Positions 15,950-24,611 of a DNA stretch of 64,000 nt are shown piece after piece. A program made the translations under genes and the position numbers. This DNA comes from Streptomyces zaomyceticus (GTDB taxonomy: Bacteria > Actinomycetota > Actinomycetes > Streptomycetales > Streptomycetaceae): positions 1 through 64,000 of the forward strand of contig NZ_BNBZ01000032.1 of the NCBI RefSeq assembly GCF_014656215.1, in the 5' to 3' direction. The notes under the pieces are model-generated. The model was not told the DNA's origin, ran no database searches, and was given only the letters and a program-made list of their open reading frames with translations. Numbering within the stretch: the first letter of the stretch is position 1; each line of letters starts with the position of its first letter.

Positions 15950-17311
15950 ATGGACAAGCAGCAGGAATTCGTGCTCCGAACGCTCGAGGAGCGCGACATC
16001 CGCTTCGTACGCCTGTGGTTCACCGATGTGCTCGGCTTCCTCAAGTCGGTGGCCGTGGCGCCCGCCGAGCTTGAGCAGGCCTTTGACGAGGGCATCGGGT
16101 TCGACGGCTCCGCGATCGAGGGCTTCGCCCGCGTATACGAGTCGGACATGATCGCCAAGCCCGACCCGGGCACCTTCCAGATCCTGCCGTGGCGGGCCGA
16201 GGCGCCGGGTACGGCCCGGATGTTCTGCGACATCCTGATGCCCGACGGGTCGCCGTCGTTCGCGGACCCGCGCTACGTCCTGAAGCGGGCCCTGGCCAAG
16301 ACCTCGGACCTCGGCTTCACCTTCTACACCCACCCCGAGATCGAGTTCTTCCTGCTGAAGGACAAGCCGCTCGACGGCACCCGCCCCACCCCGGCGGACA
16401 ACTCGGGCTACTTCGACCACACCCCGCAGAACGTGGGCATGGACTTCCGCCGTCAGGCCATCACGATGCTCGAATCGATGGGCATCTCGGTGGAGTTCAG
16501 CCACCACGAGGGCGCGCCGGGCCAGCAGGAGATCGACCTCCGCTACGCCGACGCCCTCTCCACGGCGGACAACATCATGACGTTCCGTCTGGTCATGAAG
16601 CAGGTGGCGCTGGAGCAGGGCGTCCAGGCGACGTTCATGCCGAAGCCGTTCTCGGACTACCCGGGCTCGGGCATGCACACCCACCTCTCCCTCTTCGAGG
16701 GCGACCGGAACGCGTTCTACGAGTCGGGCGCCGAGTACCAGCTCTCCAAGGTCGGCCGCTCCTTCATCGCGGGCCTCCTGAAGCACGCCGGCGAGATCTC
16801 CGCGGTCACCAACCAGTGGGTCAACTCGTACAAGCGCATCTGGGGCGGCTCGTCCCGCACGGCGGGCTCGGGCGGCGAGGCCCCCTCGTACATCTGCTGG
16901 GGCCACAACAACCGCTCCGCCCTCATCCGCGTCCCCATGTACAAGCCGGGCAAGACGGGTTCCTCGCGCGTCGAGGTCCGCTCCATCGACTCGGGCGCCA
17001 ACCCGTACCTGACCTACGCCGTCCTCCTCGCCGCCGGCCTCAAGGGCATCGAAGAGGGCTACGAACTCCCGGCCGGCGCCGACGACGACGTCTGGGCCCT
17101 CTCCGACGCGGAACGCCGCGCGATGGGCATCGAGCCGCTCCCGCAGAACCTGGGAGAGGCGATCGCCCTGATGGAGAAGAGCGAACTGGTCGCGGAGACC
17201 CTCGGCGAGCACGTCTTCGACTTCTTCCTCCGCAACAAGAAGCAGGAGTGGGAGGAGTACCGCTCCGAGGTCACCGCCTTCGAACTCCGCAAGAACCTGC
17301 CGGTGCTGTAA
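15950..17311 (+). CDS. glnA2: Glutamine synthetase-like enzyme, GlnA2 type
   Basis: This 453-residue GSI-fold protein has metal/ATP-site features FDGSAIEGFARVYESD, the Glu pair HPEIEFF (130, 132), Glu194, GSGMHTHLS (His243/His245), the Arg-bearing NNRSALIRVP and the glutamate-site NPYLTYA. Two features set it apart from housekeeping GlnA: the loop after YKRIW carries a GGSSRTAGSGGEAP insertion, and the C-terminal region that normally bears the adenylylated Tyr reads DDVWALSDAER, with Trp382 in place of Tyr. It most resembles actinobacterial GlnA2 (SCO2241 type), which has been reported as a gamma-glutamylpolyamine synthetase. The ATG at 15950 is preferred over one at 15938, which has no room for a ribosome binding site. 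It is monocistronic. Confidence 0.87.
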   Translation: MDKQQEFVLRTLEERDIRFVRLWFTDVLGFLKSVAVAPAELEQAFDEGIGFDGSAIEGFARVYESDMIAKPDPGTFQILPWRAEAPGTARMFCDILMPDGSPSFADPRYVLKRALAKTSDLGFTFYTHPEIEFFLLKDKPLDGTRPTPADNSGYFDHTPQNVGMDFRRQAITMLESMGISVEFSHHEGAPGQQEIDLRYADALSTADNIMTFRLVMKQVALEQGVQATFMPKPFSDYPGSGMHTHLSLFEGDRNAFYESGAEYQLSKVGRSFIAGLLKHAGEISAVTNQWVNSYKRIWGGSSRTAGSGGEAPSYICWGHNNRSALIRVPMYKPGKTGSSRVEVRSIDSGANPYLTYAVLLAAGLKGIEEGYELPAGADDDVWALSDAERRAMGIEPLPQNLGEAIALMEKSELVAETLGEHVFDFFLRNKKQEWEEYRSEVTAFELRKNLPVL

Positions 17312-17347
17312 GCACAGGTCGGAGCGGGTAGAACCCGGAGTTGACGA

Positions 17348-17380
17348 TCAGGGCCGACGGTCGCGAACCGTCGGCCCTGA
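17348..17380 (+). terminator. Stem-loop terminator of glnA2
   Basis: A perfect 14-bp stem (17348-17361 with 17367-17380) with a 5-nt loop CGCGA begins 36 nt after the glnA2 stop. Confidence 0.8.
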
Positions 17381-17634
17381 GTCGTCCCACTGGGCTCTGG
17401 GCGCTCTCCGGGCCGTCAGACGCCGGCTGCCATGGTTGCGCTCTCCATGGTTGCCCTCCCGCTCCTGAACCCAGGAAAGCTCCTGCGCACATCGACTCTG
17501 CACCAGCGCAGTGGGAAGGCGTGCGCCCCCGAGCGCCCGTCCATGTCCGTCGTGCATCGGTGTACGCCTTCCGAGCGGCGTGGTCTCCCGCGACGCTTAC
17601 CTGGTCCGAGGGTCCATCAGCACCGGGGGGAACC
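17381..17634. other. Gene-free stretch before the small Cys/His gene
   Basis: Between the glnA2 terminator and the GTG at 17635 I see no credible gene on either strand. The sequence is less GC-biased than its surroundings, with stretches such as GGTTGCGCTCTCCATGG. It presumably holds the promoter of the small gene; no convincing -35/-10 pair was identified. Confidence 0.5.
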
Positions 17635-17808
17635 GTGGCCCGTTCGCAGTCCAAGTGCGGAGCACCTACGCAGAAGGGGACCAGTTGTCAGCGGCTGGCC
17701 ATGGTGGGCGCATCCCGGTGCGACCGCCATCGCGGCGACTGGTCCACGTACACGATCCAGAAGCGCAAGGAAGCCGAGCGCGAGGCGAAGGCGAAGCGGC
17801 GGAAGTGA
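17635..17808 (+). CDS. Small Cys/His putative zinc-binding protein
   Basis: This 57-residue basic protein begins at a GTG 4 nt after a GGGGGGAA ribosome binding site. It holds Cys8, Cys18, Cys29 and His32 (C-x9-C-x10-C-x2-H) within a CGAPT-KGTSC-SRCDRH pattern seen in short zinc-binding domains of actinobacterial and phage proteins. It ends in a Lys/Arg/Glu-rich helix (residues 42-57). A nucleic-acid-associated role is plausible from charge and Zn pattern but unproven. It stands alone between two terminators. Confidence 0.6.
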   Translation: MARSQSKCGAPTQKGTSCQRLAMVGASRCDRHRGDWSTYTIQKRKEAEREAKAKRRK

Positions 17809-17873
17809 CGCCGTGAGTCTCGCGGGAACCCGCCGGTGCCGCAGGTGCTCGCGGCGGGCGGGGCCCGTGCCGG

Positions 17874-17908
17874 CTCAGGGCCGGCGGCTTCGTGCCGGCG
17901 GCCCTGAG
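17874..17908. terminator. Stem-loop between convergent genes
   Basis: A 15-bp stem (17874-17888 with 17894-17908, one mismatch) and 5-nt loop TTCGT lies between the small Cys/His gene and the convergent VOC gene, and could terminate both. Confidence 0.7.
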
Positions 17909-17936
17909 GCGTCGTGTTTCGCGGGGTGTGCCCCGG

Positions 17937-18368
17937 CTAGCGTTCCGTCAGTTCCGTCGGGGCCTCCTGGACCAGCCAGCCGTTGCCGTCCGGGTCGGCG
18001 AACGTCATGAACGAGTTCCAGGTGCCGCCCTTGCCGTCCTCCCAGCCCGTCGCGCCCACGTGCTGGATCGCGGAGACCTCGACGCCCCGGGAGAGCAGGT
18101 CGGCGCGGGCGGCCTCGATGTCCGTGACGCAGAACTGGAGGTTCTGGAGCGTGCCCGGCGTCATCTCCTTCGTGCCCGGCATCGGCGGCATCCCGCTCAG
18201 CAGCGCCAGCGAACAGCGTGAGCCCGGTGGCGTCAGCTGCACGATCCGTGTGCCCGGCGCGACCTCGTCGTCCAGGTCGACCGTGAAGCCGCACTTCTCG
18301 CCGTAGAAGTCCTTCGCCCGGTCCAGGTCGGTGACCGGGACCGGGACGACTTCCAGGGTCCAGTTCAT
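17937..18368 (-). CDS. VOC (glyoxalase/bleomycin-resistance) family protein
   Basis: This 143-residue protein has the two beta-alpha-beta-beta-beta modules of the vicinal oxygen chelate fold: a first module beginning VVPVPVTDLDRAKDFYGEK and a second beginning NLQFCVTDIEAARADLLSRG, ending MTFADPDGNGWLVQE. Family members bind a metal and act as glyoxalases, dioxygenases or drug-binding proteins; the substrate is unassigned. GAGGAG lies 8 nt before the ATG. It is 11 nt downstream of the PPOX-fold gene, so the two form an operon. Confidence 0.87.
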   Translation of the reverse strand: MNWTLEVVPVPVTDLDRAKDFYGEKCGFTVDLDDEVAPGTRIVQLTPPGSRCSLALLSGMPPMPGTKEMTPGTLQNLQFCVTDIEAARADLLSRGVEVSAIQHVGATGWEDGKGGTWNSFMTFADPDGNGWLVQEAPTELTER

Positions 18369-18379
18369 GGGTGCTCTCC

Positions 18380-18880
18380 TCAGAAACGCCAGCGGGTCTG
18401 GCCGAAGGGCTCGCCCTTGGCGAAGCCGAAGGCCGTGCGAGGCGCGACCGCGAACACCAGGGCCGTACCACCGTCGCCCACGAACGCCCCGTCGCGCACC
18501 TCGAACCGCCATTCCTCCCCGTACTTCTCCACGTACGCATCCGCCAGCGCCCGCAGCCGGTCCTCGTCCGTCACCCGGGCCGCCTCCCCCTCGACCACCA
18601 GGTCGAAGCCCTCGCCGAGCGTGGGCGTGCCCGTGGTGAGGACCACCGACCGGTTCCCGGTCAGGTTGCGGGCCTTGCGCTCGTCGGGGCCGGTGCAGAA
18701 GTGGAGCGCGCCGTGCGACCAGACGGCGATCAGCGGGGTCACGTGCGGGCGGCCGTCCGGGCGCACGGTCGTCAGCCAGTAGACCTCTGCGGCCGCGAGC
18801 CGTTCCTCGGCGTCCGGCCAGGGCGCCGCGCCCGCCTTGTCGTCGCTGTACCGGGGGTCGAGGGCGGTCTGCGGGTCCAT
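18380..18880 (-). CDS. Pyridoxamine 5'-phosphate oxidase-fold (flavin/F420) protein
   Basis: This 166-residue split-barrel protein has a VYWLTTVRPDGRPHVTPLIAVW strand pair and a FCTGPDERKARNLTGN cofactor-loop segment, typical of the PNPOx-like family that binds FMN or F420. In Streptomyces most such proteins are F420/flavin reductases or nitroreductase-like, not PdxH. The gene is the first of a two-gene unit with the VOC gene. The ATG at 18880 fits the usual family start. Confidence 0.85.
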   Translation of the reverse strand: MDPQTALDPRYSDDKAGAAPWPDAEERLAAAEVYWLTTVRPDGRPHVTPLIAVWSHGALHFCTGPDERKARNLTGNRSVVLTTGTPTLGEGFDLVVEGEAARVTDEDRLRALADAYVEKYGEEWRFEVRDGAFVGDGGTALVFAVAPRTAFGFAKGEPFGQTRWRF

Positions 18881-18948
18881 CGCCGTTCCCTTCGTCGCGT
18901 ACGCCTGCTCCGGCGTCCCTCAGGGAAGACCGCGCGGACCCGCGGAAC

Positions 18949-21069
18949 TCATCGGCCCGCGGGCGTCCAGTGCAGACGGCCGTCCAGGCCTATCGCCGCC
19001 ACCCCGTCCGTCCCCGCGTCCGGCGCCCCCGAGAACAGGAAACCCTCCAGCGTCCATATCGGCATCGCCCCGGTCCTGCCGTGCGGCGCCGTCGCCAGGA
19101 AGCCGGTCCGGGACCGGACCGCGAGGAGTCCGTCGCCGCCGCTCACCGGGCCGAAGCCCGCCACGCCGCCGGGCAGCTCCGTGACCGGGGAGACCGGGCG
19201 GACGCCCGAGAAGTCGGCGCTGCGCAGATCACCGGAGGCGGGCTTGCGGAACCAGAGCCGTATGCCGTCGCCGTCCGGCGCCGGGCTCGCGCTCAGTGCC
19301 AGCGTCGTCGGAGGGAGTCCGGTCCGCACCGGGCCGCCGAGCGGCCCGCCGGGGCGCTGCCCCGCCCATGCGAGCACCGTCCTCGGGGTGCTCGCGAAGA
19401 CGTACGTCCGTCCGGCCGCGTCCGTCGCGGCGACCGGGTCGCCGTACACGTCCTCGCCGCCGAGCACCCGCCACGGCCCCCAGCCGCCGTCCGCACCCTG
19501 TTCGCGGGCGGTCAGCCGGTGCCGGCTGTCCCGCAGGAGCAGGGTCGTCCGGCCGTCGCCGTCCACGGTCACGGCGGGCGCGCTGATGTCCGAGGTGCCG
19601 TCGGCGTCGTCCCGCTCGGGTGTGCCGAGCGAGAGCCAGGGGCCGAACGAGCCGTCCGGCGCCGTCTGGGCGGTGGTCACCACCTCCCGGCGGTAGCCGT
19701 CCGGGCCGTCGTCGAGCACGGTCCGGGTGCCGTAGACCGCGATCCGCCCGTCGGGCCGGGTCACCGAGGTGACCCCGCTGTCGAGGCCGCCGCCGGGCAG
19801 CAGCGTCGGGCCGCGCCACGCGCCGCCGGCCGCCGGCTTCCGCCAGGTGGCGAGGTGCCCGTCGAGGACGGAGAAGGCGTGCAGCCCGCCGTCGGGGCCG
19901 CGCTGCACCCAGGAGGTGGAGGTGCCCCGGGCGTATCGCACGGTCTCGGACCAGCCCCGTCCGGCGGGCCGTGCGGCGACCTTCAGATCGCCGCAGCCCG
20001 ACACGGTCCCGCAGTCGTTGACCCCGTCCAGCCAGGCGTAGGTCTGCAGGGTCCTCAGCTTCGCGCCCGCGGTCTCGGGGTCGAGGGTGTGCGGCAGGAG
20101 GGTGGTGGGGTAGCCGAGGTAGTTCTGCACGCCGACGTGCGGATGCCCGGGAACCTCCGCGTACCGGGCGAGCGCGGCCTGCGCGAACCTCGCCCCGTAC
20201 AGGTGGTCCTGGTGGTCGCGGAGCTTCCCGGTCTCCGGATACGTGCCCGGGCTCGGGTCCTGCATACGGACGAAGGTCGGCCGGAACCGGTCGAGCAGCC
20301 CCGCGATCGTGGCGACGACCTGGTCCTTCGTGTACGTGAAGTCGGCGGCGACCGGGGTGCCGGAGGAGCGCTGCGACTCCAGCGCGCCGATCCTGCCGTG
20401 CCAGAGGCCGTTGAGGCTGTGCGGGCGGTCGTCGCTTATCGAGCCCGCCTCGCGCAGCTGCAGCCACACCAGTTTGACCTGCGGCTTCGCGCGCAGGGTG
20501 TCCATCTCGGCGGTCGCGCCGCCGGCCGTGGGGATCGCCGTCCGCTCCCAGGGGCTGGTGCGGCTGCCGGTCACCATCTCGGCGTACGCGGCCCGGATGC
20601 CGTTCTGCCGGGCCTCGGCGTAGCCCGCCTTGTCGGCGGTGGCGTCGGCGGCGTCGCGCGGGCGGGCGTTGACGCCGTCCGACTCGCCGGCCGTGAGGTA
20701 CACGGAGGTCAGGGGGGTGCCGGAGCGGAGGGACTGGGAGACGTCCGGGTTCATGAAGTACAGGTCGTCGTCGGGGTGCGCCACGACCTGGACGACGGAG
20801 GTGCGGACCTTCGCCTTCGGCGCGGCCGGGGGCGGCGGGGCGGCCATGCGCTTCGCCGCACCCTGCGGGGCCGGTGCCTCCGCCCCGGCCGTCGCCGTCG
20901 CCGTTCCCGTCTCCGGTGCGGCGTGTGCCGTCGACGGTCCCGGCGCGGCCGTCACCGAGAGCAGCCCGGCGAAGGTGCCGCCCACGAGGAGGGCCGCCAC
21001 GGCCGTGGAGACGGCCCTGCGGCGGGGCCGGCGGGACGGGTGGTGACGGCGGCGGAGGTGGACGGGCAT
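18949..21069 (-). CDS. Secreted PIG-L family deacetylase with beta-propeller-like C-terminus
   Basis: This 706-residue protein has a signal sequence (basic RRRHHPSRRPRRR start, possibly Tat-like but with no clean twin-Arg motif; hydrophobic core residues 20-43; Ala-rich cleavage region), a short Ala/Pro linker, then a PIG-L/LmbE domain (about 90-370). That domain opens with QVVAHPDDDLYFMNP, whose HPDDD is the zinc-binding motif, and has a downstream DHQDHLYGARF His pair. Residues 380-706 consist of repeated WGPWRVLG/GPWLSLGTPE-type blades, resembling sialidase-like propellers of secreted hydrolases. It likely de-N-acetylates an amino-sugar or glycan outside the cell. A tandem repeat array fills its upstream region. 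Confidence 0.85.
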   Translation of the reverse strand: MPVHLRRRHHPSRRPRRRAVSTAVAALLVGGTFAGLLSVTAAPGPSTAHAAPETGTATATAGAEAPAPQGAAKRMAAPPPPAAPKAKVRTSVVQVVAHPDDDLYFMNPDVSQSLRSGTPLTSVYLTAGESDGVNARPRDAADATADKAGYAEARQNGIRAAYAEMVTGSRTSPWERTAIPTAGGATAEMDTLRAKPQVKLVWLQLREAGSISDDRPHSLNGLWHGRIGALESQRSSGTPVAADFTYTKDQVVATIAGLLDRFRPTFVRMQDPSPGTYPETGKLRDHQDHLYGARFAQAALARYAEVPGHPHVGVQNYLGYPTTLLPHTLDPETAGAKLRTLQTYAWLDGVNDCGTVSGCGDLKVAARPAGRGWSETVRYARGTSTSWVQRGPDGGLHAFSVLDGHLATWRKPAAGGAWRGPTLLPGGGLDSGVTSVTRPDGRIAVYGTRTVLDDGPDGYRREVVTTAQTAPDGSFGPWLSLGTPERDDADGTSDISAPAVTVDGDGRTTLLLRDSRHRLTAREQGADGGWGPWRVLGGEDVYGDPVAATDAAGRTYVFASTPRTVLAWAGQRPGGPLGGPVRTGLPPTTLALSASPAPDGDGIRLWFRKPASGDLRSADFSGVRPVSPVTELPGGVAGFGPVSGGDGLLAVRSRTGFLATAPHGRTGAMPIWTLEGFLFSGAPDAGTDGVAAIGLDGRLHWTPAGR

Positions 21070-21122
21070 GTTCGGTGGCGCGCTTTCGACGGGGTTCGAC
21101 GGGGTTCGGCGGTGCTCGGGCA

Positions 21123-21286
21123 GGGTTCGCGAAGGGGTCCGCGACGGAGCTCGGGCAGGTTCGCGGAGGGGGCCGCGAGGTGGATCGGGCAGGGGCGCGG
21201 AGGGGGCCGCGAGGTGGATCGGAGAGGGTTCGGGCAGGGGGCGCGGAGGGGTCCGCGAGGTGGATCGGAGAGGGTTCGGGCAGGCG
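21123..21286. repeat. Imperfect 46-bp tandem repeat array
   Basis: Two near-identical 46-bp units (21195-21240 and 21241-21286) share a core CCGCGAGGTGGATCGG; degenerate partial copies precede them at 21161-21194 and 21123-21159. The unit length is not a multiple of three, so it is not a protein repeat. It ends about 190 bp before glnE and begins about 50 bp upstream of the PIG-L start. Confidence 0.75.
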
Positions 21287-21440
21287 GAAGCGTCCGCCCC
21301 GAGCAAGACGGACTTTCAAGAAATACGGTTCATCGGCCGTGAAAAGCGATCAATGTGCGAGACATCACGTGTGATCCGCTGCGAACCGAAGGCCTGGACG
21401 CCCCCGTCCACGGCTCCGGATAGGCTCGATCCACCCCGAC

Positions 21441-21456
21441 TCCACCCCGGGGTGGA
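21441..21456. promoter_or_regulatory. Perfect 16-bp palindrome upstream of glnE
   Basis: TCCACCCC joins directly to GGGGTGGA, centred 30 bp before the glnE ATG and just before its GGAGGGAG ribosome binding site. It could be a repressor site or a short mRNA hairpin in the leader; the regulator is unknown. Confidence 0.5.
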
Positions 21457-21478
21457 CCTGCTCGGAGGGAGCGGCGGA

Positions 21479-24466
21479 ATGACGGTTCCGGGACGCAGGG
21501 GCAGCACGTTCTCACGTCTGCTGCGGCACGGATTCACCGATCCCTCCGGGGCCGAGCAGCTCCTGGACGTGCCCGAGCTGTCCGCCCTGCGCGGCGACTC
21601 CGTCCTCCTCGACGCCCTCGGTGCCACCGCCGACCCCGACCTCGCCCTGCGCGGCCTGGTCCGGCTGGCCGAGGCGCAGCCCGAGACCGAGCGGCAGACG
21701 TTCACGACCACCCTGCTCGCCGCCAAGCCGTTCCGGGACCGGCTCCTCGGGGTGCTCGGCGCCTCCGAGGCGCTCGCCGACCACCTGGCGAAGCATCCCC
21801 GCGACTGGGAGTCCCTCGTCACGTACGAGGCGGCCGACCTGCACCCGGGCGTCGCCGAGTTCGAGCGGGGGCTCGCCGAGGCCGTCGACGCGGTCTCGCT
21901 GCGGGTCGCCTACCGCCGCTGCCTGCTGGCCATAGCGGCCCGTGACGTGTGCGGCACCACCGACGTCGCCCAGGCCGCCGCCGAGCTCGCCGACCTGGCG
22001 ACGGCGACCCTGCGCGCGGCGCTCGCCATCGCCCGGACCGCCGCGCCCGCCGACGCCGCCATGTGCCGCCTCTCGGTGATCGCGATGGGCAAGTGCGGCG
22101 GCCACGAGCTCAACTACGTCTCGGACGTGGACGTGATCTTCGTGGGGGAGCCGGTCGAAGGAGCCGACGAGGGCAAGGCGCTCCAGGCCGCGACCCGCCT
22201 CGCCTCCCACCTCATGCGGATCTGCTCGGAGACCACGGTCGAGGGCACCATCTGGCCGGTCGACGCCAATCTGCGTCCCGAGGGACGCAACGGACCCCTC
22301 GTCCGTACGCTCTCCTCGCACCTCGCGTACTACCAGCGCTGGGCGAAGACCTGGGAGTTCCAGGCACTGCTCAAGGCGCGGGCGGTGGCCGGCGACCCGG
22401 AGCTCGGCGCCGACTACATCGACGCCGTCTCCCCGCTCGTCTGGCAGGCCGCCGAGCGCGAGAACTTCGTCCCCGACGTGCAGAAGATGCGCCGCCGGGT
22501 CGTCGACAACATTCCCGCCGCCCAGATCGAGCGCGAGCTCAAGCTCGGGCCCGGCGGACTGCGGGACGTCGAGTTCGCCGTCCAGCTGCTCCAGCTCGTG
22601 CACGGCCGCAGCGACGCGGGACTGCACAGCGGCAGCACCCTCGACGCGCTCACCGCCCTCGCCGGCGGCGGATACGTCGGCCGCGCCGACGCCGCACAGC
22701 TCGACGAGGCGTACCGCTTCCTGCGGGCCATGGAGCACCGCATCCAGCTCTACCGGCTGCGCCGCACCCACCTCGTTCCCGAGGACGAGGCCGATCTGCG
22801 CCGCCTCGGACGCTCGCTCGGTCTGCGCACCGACCCGGTCGCCGAGCTGAACAAGGAGTGGAAGCGGCACGCGGCCGTCGTCCGCCGGCTGCACGAGAAG
22901 CTCTTCTACCGGCCGCTCCTCGACGCCGTCGCCCAGCTCGCCCCCGGCGAGATCCGGCTCAGCCCGAAGGCCGCCGGGCAGCGACTGGAGGCACTGGGGT
23001 ACGAGGACCCCGCCGCGGCCCTCCGGCACCTGGAGGCGCTCGCCTCCGGGGTCAGCCGGAAGGCGGCGATCCAGCGGACCCTGCTCCCCGTGCTGCTCGG
23101 CTGGTTCGCCGACTCGGCCGACCCGGACGCCGGCCTGCTCGGCTTCCGCAAGGTCTCGGACGCCCTCGGCAAGACCCCCTGGTACCTGCGGCTCCTCCGG
23201 GACGAGGGCGCCGCCGCCGAGAACCTCGCCCGGGTGCTCTCCGCCGGGCGCCTCGCCCCCGACCTGCTGCTGCGCGCCCCCGAGGCGGTCGCGCTCCTCG
23301 GCGACCCGGAGGGGCTCAAGCCGCGCGGCCGGGACCATCTGGAACAGGAGGTCCTGGCGGCGGTGGGCCGCGCGGACGACGCCGAGCAGGCCGTCGCCGC
23401 GGCCCGCGGAGTGCGCCGCAGGGAGCTGTTCCGTACCGCGGCGGCCGATCTCATCGGCTCGTACGGCACCGAGGACAGCCCCCGCGAGCCCGATCCCGGC
23501 GCGCTGGTCGACCGGGTGGGGGAGGCGGTCACCGACCTCAACGCCGCGACGATCGCGGGCGCCCTGCGGGCCGCCGTCCGCGCCGAGTGGGGCGACGAAC
23601 TGCCGACCCGCTTCGCGGTCATCGGCATGGGCCGCTTCGGCGGTCGCGAGCTGGGGTACGGCTCCGACGCCGACGTCCTGTTCGTGCACGAGCCGCGCGA
23701 GGGCGTCGACGAGCAGGAGGCGGCCAAGGCCGCCAACCGGGTGGTCGCCGAGATGCGGCGACTGCTCCAACTCCCCACCGCCGACCCGCCGTTGCTGATC
23801 GACGCGGACCTTCGTCCGGAGGGCAAGAGCGGCCCCCTGGTGCGCACCCTGAAGTCGTACGCGGCCTACTACCGCCGCTGGTCCCTCGTCTGGGAGAGCC
23901 AGGCGCTGCTGCGCGCCGAACCCATGGCGGGCGACCTCGAGCTGGCGGACCGCTTCATCGAACTCGTCGACCCGCTGCGCTATCCGGCCGAGGGGCTCGG
24001 CGAGGACGCGGTCCGCGAGATCCGCCGCCTCAAGGCCCGGATGGAGTCCGAACGGCTGCCGCGCGGCGCCGATCCGACGCTTCACGCCAAACTGGGTCGG
24101 GGCGGTCTGAGCGACGTCGAGTGGACGGTGCAGCTGCTCCAGATGCGGCACGGCTGGGTGGAACCGGGGCTGCGCACGACCCGTACCCGTGAGGCGCTCC
24201 GGGCGGCGCACGCGGCCGGCCTGATCCCGACGGAGGAGGCGCAGACCCTGGACGAGGCGTGGGTGCTCGCCACCCGCGTCCGCAACGCGGTGATGCTGGT
24301 CCGCGGCCGCCCCGGCGACACCTTCCCCTCGGACCCGCGCGAACTCGCCGCCGTGGGAAGGTACTTGGGGTACGAGGCCGGTCATGTCGGCGAGATGGTC
24401 GACGACTACCGGCGGATCACCCGCCGGGCCAGGGCCGTCGTCGAGGAGCTGTTCTACGGGGCGTAG
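21479..24466 (+). CDS. glnE: Bifunctional glutamine synthetase adenylyltransferase/deadenylase
   Basis: This 995-residue cytoplasmic enzyme adenylylates and deadenylylates GSI (GlnA), tuning it to nitrogen supply. It has two nucleotidyltransferase modules. The N-terminal deadenylase-like one has GKCGGHELNYVSDVDVIF (Asp216, Asp218); the C-terminal adenylyltransferase has GRFGGRELGYGSDADVLF (Asp730, Asp732). Each is followed by the PII-uridylyltransferase-associated helical segment with ELKLGPGGLRDVEFAVQ and AKLGRGGLSDVEWTVQ. Length matches actinobacterial GlnE. A strong GGAGGGAG precedes the ATG at 21479. No GSI with an adenylylation Tyr is adjacent: GlnA2 here lacks it and GlnII is type II, so its target must be elsewhere. 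Confidence 0.96.
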   Translation: MTVPGRRGSTFSRLLRHGFTDPSGAEQLLDVPELSALRGDSVLLDALGATADPDLALRGLVRLAEAQPETERQTFTTTLLAAKPFRDRLLGVLGASEALADHLAKHPRDWESLVTYEAADLHPGVAEFERGLAEAVDAVSLRVAYRRCLLAIAARDVCGTTDVAQAAAELADLATATLRAALAIARTAAPADAAMCRLSVIAMGKCGGHELNYVSDVDVIFVGEPVEGADEGKALQAATRLASHLMRICSETTVEGTIWPVDANLRPEGRNGPLVRTLSSHLAYYQRWAKTWEFQALLKARAVAGDPELGADYIDAVSPLVWQAAERENFVPDVQKMRRRVVDNIPAAQIERELKLGPGGLRDVEFAVQLLQLVHGRSDAGLHSGSTLDALTALAGGGYVGRADAAQLDEAYRFLRAMEHRIQLYRLRRTHLVPEDEADLRRLGRSLGLRTDPVAELNKEWKRHAAVVRRLHEKLFYRPLLDAVAQLAPGEIRLSPKAAGQRLEALGYEDPAAALRHLEALASGVSRKAAIQRTLLPVLLGWFADSADPDAGLLGFRKVSDALGKTPWYLRLLRDEGAAAENLARVLSAGRLAPDLLLRAPEAVALLGDPEGLKPRGRDHLEQEVLAAVGRADDAEQAVAAARGVRRRELFRTAAADLIGSYGTEDSPREPDPGALVDRVGEAVTDLNAATIAGALRAAVRAEWGDELPTRFAVIGMGRFGGRELGYGSDADVLFVHEPREGVDEQEAAKAANRVVAEMRRLLQLPTADPPLLIDADLRPEGKSGPLVRTLKSYAAYYRRWSLVWESQALLRAEPMAGDLELADRFIELVDPLRYPAEGLGEDAVREIRRLKARMESERLPRGADPTLHAKLGRGGLSDVEWTVQLLQMRHGWVEPGLRTTRTREALRAAHAAGLIPTEEAQTLDEAWVLATRVRNAVMLVRGRPGDTFPSDPRELAAVGRYLGYEAGHVGEMVDDYRRITRRARAVVEELFYGA

Positions 24467-24611
24467 CGCCTCCGGCGGGGGTGCCGGTCCCGAGGGTGGG
24501 CGCCTCCGGCGGCGGTCCCGCGGGGCGTAGCGTCTCCGGCCGGGGCGGTCCGCACCGATTCGGGCGCCCGCCCCGGTCGGCCCGCCCGACCCCCGTACCC
24601 GGCCCGTCCGG

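Larger units (their letters stand above)
21070..21478. other. Divergent intergenic region with tandem repeats and a palindrome
   Basis: This 409-bp region separates the PIG-L gene (-) from glnE (+). About half is a GC-rich repeat array (21123-21286). The rest (21300-21440) is comparatively AT-rich (for example CAAGAAATACGGTTCATCGG near 21316) and probably holds the glnE promoter. No gene is credible here. Confidence 0.6.

Noticed and set aside
21123..21286. Repeat array as a CRISPR
   Set aside because: Units are directly adjacent with no unique spacers, and no cas gene is present.
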